Source: Thermotogae bacterium
GTDB lineage: Bacteria; Thermotogota; Thermotogae; B3-G13
Direction of reading: 5' to 3'
Assembly (NCBI GenBank): GCA_015486095.1
Contig: WFSK01000257.1
Span: forward strand, 1 to 9,875
DNA length: 9,875 nt
Under the pieces are notes generated by a model, which saw only the letters and a program-made list of their open reading frames with translations, was not told the origin of the DNA and ran no database searches. Of this stretch, positions 6,364 to 9,875 are shown in pieces; the stretch's first letter is position 1, and each line of letters begins with the position of its first letter. The position numbers and the translations under genes are program-made.

Positions 6364-6393
6364 TAGAATCTAAGCTTTTGTGATAGAATTTAA
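6364..6393 (+). promoter_or_regulatory. Direct repeat TAGAATNTAA and extended -10 before the response-regulator gene
   Basis: TAGAATCTAA (6364-6373) and TAGAATTTAA (6384-6393) are direct repeats with a 20-base period, about two helical turns, an arrangement typical of OmpR-family binding sites. The second copy is also an extended -10 (TGATAGAAT, 6381-6389), with no clear -35. Its expected start point, 6395-6397, coincides with the ATG at 6397. The first copy is embedded in a short palindrome, TTAGAATCTAA (6363-6373). The site lies between divergent genes and could serve both. Confidence 0.45.
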
Positions 6394-6396
6394 CTA

Positions 6397-7077
6397 ATGA
6401 AGATACTTCTTGTGGAAGATAACTTAGAACTGTGTGAGAATCTGAAAGAAGCCTTTGAACAGGAAGGCTTTATTGTTGATGTAGCTTATGATGGAGAAAA
6501 AGCTCTCGATCTTGCCTTTTCAAGTGAATATGATGTGATCGTTCTCGATATTATGCTTCCTAAGATGAATGGATGGGATGTTTGTGCAAGTTTGAGAAAC
6601 GAAGGATTTACCACACCTATTCTTATGCTTACGGCACGTGATTCTATCCCAGACAGGATAAGAGGTCTAGATGGTGGAGCAGATGATTACCTTGTGAAGC
6701 CATTTGATCTCAGAGAACTTCTTGCCAGGATTCGGGTTTTGATTCGTAGAAATTCGGCGAGAAAATTGAACTTTATAGTTCTTGGGAAAGGAAGGGTCAA
6801 GCTGGATCTCCTAAAAAGGACAGTAAATGTTGATGATAAACCTATCAAGTTGAGTAAAAAGGAGTTTGATATATTCGAGTATCTTGCCATTAACGCGGGG
6901 ATCGTTTTAGACAGGCAGAAGATCATCGAGCATGTCTGGGAAAGTGGGTTTGAAATGTATAGCAATGTAGTCGATGTATACATAAAGTATATAAGAGATA
7001 AGCTAAAAAGGTATGGTGTTGATGATCTAATCGAAACAGTGCGTGGCATCGGATATAGAATAAGGGAGGAAGTATGA
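6397..7077 (+). CDS. OmpR/PhoB-family response regulator
   Basis: 226 residues, full length for the family. Receiver domain 1-117: acidic pair E7-D8, phospho-acceptor D51 in VLDIMLPKMNGWD, T79 in MLTARD and K101 in VKPFD are all present, so phosphorylation control should be intact. The winged-helix DNA-binding domain occupies about 127-224, with KLSKKEFDIFEYLA (151-164), the recognition-helix region NVVDVYIKYIRDKLK (190-204) and the wing ETVRGIGYR (213-221). An in-frame stop at 6391-6393 fixes ATG 6397 as the first usable start. No Shine-Dalgarno precedes it, and the extended -10 immediately upstream implies a leaderless message. Its stop overlaps the kinase start by ATGA. The target is unknown; autoregulation and control of the divergent secreted-protein gene are the best guesses. 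Confidence 0.96.
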   Translation: MKILLVEDNLELCENLKEAFEQEGFIVDVAYDGEKALDLAFSSEYDVIVLDIMLPKMNGWDVCASLRNEGFTTPILMLTARDSIPDRIRGLDGGADDYLVKPFDLRELLARIRVLIRRNSARKLNFIVLGKGRVKLDLLKRTVNVDDKPIKLSKKEFDIFEYLAINAGIVLDRQKIIEHVWESGFEMYSNVVDVYIKYIRDKLKRYGVDDLIETVRGIGYRIREEV

Positions 7078-8447
7078 AGACTGTAAAGTTCAAGGTTATG
7101 TTATGGTTTATCATAACCTTGATAATCATGTTCGTTTTAACAGGTTGGATGATATACCGACTTCAAATTAGAAGTTCTTATAAGGCTTTCGATTCCTATT
7201 TGAATGCATCTGCAAGAAAGGTTATCAACTACCTTAAGTTGGAAAATTTCAAAGATATCTCACTTAGGTCTTTTTTGAATAACATTGGCACAACGGACAT
7301 CTCTTATTATATCTTCGATGAAGGGAAAAAACAGGTTTTTTCATTTACATCCGAGATGGATACCGATTCACCAACTGCCAGACTGGCACTTCAAAGGTTT
7401 TTTTCGGGACATTCCACGCCATTTACCATTAAGGTGTCTCGCGTTTTATCGCCCGAGAATGTCCAGCAGTCGATCCAAAGGATCGCGATCTTTCCCTTTC
7501 GAAAGAATAAAGAAACGTATTACCTCGTGGCGATGAGATCTATGGAAGAGTTCAACACTACCCTATCGAAGACAACGATATGGCTCTGGATTGGCCTTGC
7601 TATCATATTCACCGTGGTGATCACGGGAGGGTATATCATTATAAGCAAGGCTCTGAAGCCAATTGAGATGATGGCATTTCAAATGAAGGGCCTTAAGCCG
7701 GAAAATTTATCCTTTCGTGTGAAAGTCCCGAAGTTTGGAAGCGAAATAGAGACCCTTGAAACCTCGATCAACACTGCTTTGGATAGGGTAGAAGAGGGAG
7801 TTAGAAAAATCGAGCGTTTTTCTTCTATGGCTGCTCATGAGCTAAGGACACCCATCACGATCATAAAGAGTAGAGCCCAACTCGCTTTGATAAAGAATTC
7901 CAAAGATGAAATGTATAAGAGTCTTGAAAAGATCGTGCAAAAGACAGATGAAATGACAAGGTTAGTTGAAATGTTACTCGGGCTCACACGTATAAGAGAA
8001 GATGTGATAAGAGATTTTAGGCAAGTGGATCTGTCCGAAATCGTTGTTGAATCGATCGAAGAACTCGTCAAGGACTACCCTAATAGAATAGAGATAGATT
8101 CTCAACCGGGTGTTATCGTTAACGGCAGTTCTCTCCTTCTTAAAGAAATGATCAAGAATATCGTTGAAAATGCGTGTAAATATACTTCTGGAAGGGTGAA
8201 AGTAACTTTAAAGGAAAATTATCTCGAGGTTTCTGATGAGGGTCCTGGAATGGATCGAGAAACACTCGAAAATGCCTTCAAGGAGTTTTTCAGAGGTAGG
8301 ACTGATGTACCTGGATTCGGATTGGGACTCAACCTGGCAAAGAGCATTGCTTCTCTTCACTCGATGACAGTAGATATCGATTCATCGCCGAAGACTGGGA
8401 CAAGAGTGAGAATTGGATTTCAACTATTAACCCGAAATCCCGTATAG
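7074..8447 (+). CDS. Membrane sensor histidine kinase, partner of the upstream regulator
   Basis: 457 residues. TM1 is about residues 8-29 and TM2 about 167-190, enclosing a ~137-residue extracytoplasmic sensor domain that I cannot assign. A HAMP linker follows (about 190-243). The HisKA dimerisation domain has H255 in MAAHELRTP. The HATPase domain has the N box IVENACKYT (363-371, N366), the G1 box VSDEGPGM (386-393), FKEFFRG (402-408) and the G2 box GFGLGLNLAKSI (414-425), so autokinase activity should be intact. ATG 7074 overlaps the regulator stop in ATGA and has AGGGAGGA at 7063-7070 within the upstream gene, which fits translational coupling. The architecture is the common EnvZ/ArlS/CusS type. 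The ligand is unknown; the flanking exported proteins suggest an envelope-related signal. No terminator is evident after the stop, so the PEGA gene 161 bases on could be partly co-transcribed. Confidence 0.96.
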   Translation: MKTVKFKVMLWFIITLIIMFVLTGWMIYRLQIRSSYKAFDSYLNASARKVINYLKLENFKDISLRSFLNNIGTTDISYYIFDEGKKQVFSFTSEMDTDSPTARLALQRFFSGHSTPFTIKVSRVLSPENVQQSIQRIAIFPFRKNKETYYLVAMRSMEEFNTTLSKTTIWLWIGLAIIFTVVITGGYIIISKALKPIEMMAFQMKGLKPENLSFRVKVPKFGSEIETLETSINTALDRVEEGVRKIERFSSMAAHELRTPITIIKSRAQLALIKNSKDEMYKSLEKIVQKTDEMTRLVEMLLGLTRIREDVIRDFRQVDLSEIVVESIEELVKDYPNRIEIDSQPGVIVNGSSLLLKEMIKNIVENACKYTSGRVKVTLKENYLEVSDEGPGMDRETLENAFKEFFRGRTDVPGFGLGLNLAKSIASLHSMTVDIDSSPKTGTRVRIGFQLLTRNPV

Positions 8448-8608
8448 AAAGATATAATATACCATCGATGAATGCTCCGTTTATGTTTGGCTTTCTCCGA
8501 TGCCCTATCTTTGTGAAGACCGGGATATCGAAATATGGTGAGGAATTCGATGCGATCGTATGGAAGTAATCACTGAAAGTTGAATTGTATATCTAAGGGT
8601 GGTGAGTT

Positions 8609-9875
8609 ATGAAGACTCGTGCTATACTCTTGATCTCCATGATCTCGATATTAACGGTTTTTGTCTTTGCATCTGTTAATACATTCGTCTCTCAAACGAC
8701 CATTGTAGAGATGAAAGACTCTCAACTCATGGGTAGTGCTGCATTCGAACTCTCTGGCCGTCTCATGCCCTTTGAAAAGTCATCTTCTATAGGCATAAAG
8801 GTGGCAACCGATACGATATTGAAGTTGGATGGCATCGAACTCGATATTCGAGTGAAGGGTTCGGATAGAGGCAATACCATTGCGATAAGGGATTCCGTCT
8901 TCGACTACGTGACTTCTATATCACAAACGCGACTCGTTTACGACGCTACACTCCCTGCAACTCAAACTATCTTTCTGCCCCTCTCAAGGCCTTTTAAGAC
9001 GAATATAAAGAATGTTCCACCTCAGGATGTCTATTTAACCCCTGACTTCATCGTATCTTTTGGCACACTAACGGATGCAGCCGATATCCAGATCAGAGTT
9101 ATCCCGAAGGAAAGAAGACCTGGTGCACCCACGGTCTTGACTATAAACTCCGAGCCTTCCAATGCCAGCGTCTATTTGGATGGGAAACCAGTGGGCCTGA
9201 CGAGCTCCACCTATCCCTTAACACTTCAGAATGTGTTACCGGGCGTACACTATCTTGAAGTTGTGAAACCCGGTTATGCCCCTTACAAATCTTTTATCAA
9301 TGTTAAGGGAAATAAAGAAAATGAACTATTTGTAATGCTTAAGGGATTTGGTACGCTCGTGATCAGTTCCGATCCGAAAGGGGCAGATGTCTTCATCGAT
9401 GGTGAGTACAAGGGAGTAACACCGCTTACCGTAAACAAGATTCAGGCTACCTCTCATGAGATCAGATTGAATAAGGATGGATATAACCCTGTAACATTTC
9501 GTGTGAACGTCGAACCTTATACTACCACGACGCGCCTCGTAAAACTCACCACCTTCGGTACGATAGAGGTGATATCCGAACCTTCTAACGCCGATGTCTA
9601 CGTGGATGGTTATAGCGTTGGAAAGACACCGGTAAAGACGAAAGTCGATGTGGGAGAACACACGGTTCGTATATCCAAAGATCACTATTTCGAAGTCGAA
9701 AAAAAGGTTAAGGTTAACGTCAATCAGGTGGTAGAGATAACGCAAAAACTGACCCCCATGGGTGTACTTGCGGTTACAAGCATGCCTTCCGGGGCACAGG
9801 TATACGTGAATGGGATATACAAGGGTACAACGCCTGTGGAGGTTCATCTTTCGGGGGGAGAATACCTTATAAAGG
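8609..9875 (+). CDS. Exported PEGA-repeat protein, 3' end cut by window
   Basis: Open from ATG 8609 to the last base (422 codons seen, no stop). GGTGGTGA at 8598-8605 is a suitable ribosome site. Residues 1-22 form a signal peptide (MKTR, hydrophobic run, VFAS). Residues 23-170 are a beta-rich N-terminal domain I do not recognise (with SAAFELSGRLMPFE and LVYDATLPATQTIFLPLSR). From about 176 come four PEGA-type repeats, each with a strand, xSxPxxAxVYxDG and a turn xxGxTP: SEPSNASVYLDG (181-192), SDPKGADVFIDG (254-265), SEPSNADVYVDG (323-334) and SMPSGAQVYVNG (391-402). PEGA modules are small extracellular beta-sandwiches common in surface and S-layer-associated proteins. It follows the two-component genes on the same strand, so it may be one of their outputs, which is inference. 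Total length and C-terminal anchor are unknown. Confidence 0.9.
   Translation, partial: MKTRAILLISMISILTVFVFASVNTFVSQTTIVEMKDSQLMGSAAFELSGRLMPFEKSSSIGIKVATDTILKLDGIELDIRVKGSDRGNTIAIRDSVFDYVTSISQTRLVYDATLPATQTIFLPLSRPFKTNIKNVPPQDVYLTPDFIVSFGTLTDAADIQIRVIPKERRPGAPTVLTINSEPSNASVYLDGKPVGLTSSTYPLTLQNVLPGVHYLEVVKPGYAPYKSFINVKGNKENELFVMLKGFGTLVISSDPKGADVFIDGEYKGVTPLTVNKIQATSHEIRLNKDGYNPVTFRVNVEPYTTTTRLVKLTTFGTIEVISEPSNADVYVDGYSVGKTPVKTKVDVGEHTVRISKDHYFEVEKKVKVNVNQVVEITQKLTPMGVLAVTSMPSGAQVYVNGIYKGTTPVEVHLSGGEYLIK
9134..9875 (+). repeat. Four successive PEGA modules in the right-hand gene
   Basis: Approximate modules: 9134-9340, 9350-9547, 9557-9754 and 9764 to the edge. The conserved DG/NG turns are spaced 73, 69 and 68 residues apart. 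Modules 1 and 3 are closest in their first strand (SEPSNA(S/D)VY), suggesting duplication within the gene. The array may continue beyond the window. Confidence 0.85.

Noticed and set aside
7481..7490. GATCGCGATC palindrome like the core of the 2320-2335 site
   Set aside because: It lies inside the kinase coding sequence, is only 10 bp and lacks the flanking symmetry, so it is probably codon-driven.
9326..9847. 173-codon open frame on the - strand
   Set aside because: It lies wholly inside the PEGA gene, whose repeats give clear coding evidence on the + strand; the predicted protein has no recognisable motif.

Overview
The window looks like chromosome from a diderm (outer-membrane-bearing), probably thermophilic bacterium. 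Two left-hand genes read as outer-membrane beta-barrels ending in phenylalanine. Several proteins carry export signals, and a PEGA-repeat surface protein lies at the right end. The DNA is moderately AT-rich, arginine is mostly AGA/AGG and ATA isoleucine codons are frequent, as in many thermophiles. PEGA proteins and this codon style recall Thermotogota and other deep-branching thermophiles, but I cannot assign a phylum. No phage, transposon, CRISPR, tRNA or rRNA signal was seen.

Layout. 1-1382 (+): a beta-barrel protein cut by the left edge, then a small exported barrel-like protein. A strong hairpin (1409-1439) separates them from a convergent gene (1468-2292, -) for an exported helical protein resembling the Spy/CpxP type; it starts with TTG and has a perfect 16-bp palindrome in its leader. 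2456-5742 (-): a compact operon reading nadK (NAD kinase), a PAS-PAS sigma-54-dependent activator, and a HEAT-like helical-repeat protein translationally coupled to the activator. 5743-5919: the nadK promoter, an opposing TTGACA promoter candidate and a very strong hairpin. 5920-6300 (-): a small secreted acidic protein with an internal duplicated motif. It is divergent from 6397-8447 (+), an OmpR-type response regulator and its histidine kinase overlapping by ATGA. 8609-9875 (+): an exported protein with at least four PEGA repeats, cut by the right edge.

How the parts may work together (inference). The two-component pair sits between two exported proteins and probably senses an envelope or extracytoplasmic signal. 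The 96-bp divergent spacer holds a direct repeat (TAGAATNTAA, 20-bp period) and an extended -10 so close to the regulator's ATG that its mRNA may be leaderless. The nadK operon joins NADP supply to a transcriptional activator with two PAS sensor domains and a small helical-repeat partner, suggesting redox- or metabolite-linked control of unknown sigma-54 promoters. No rpoN gene is present in the window.
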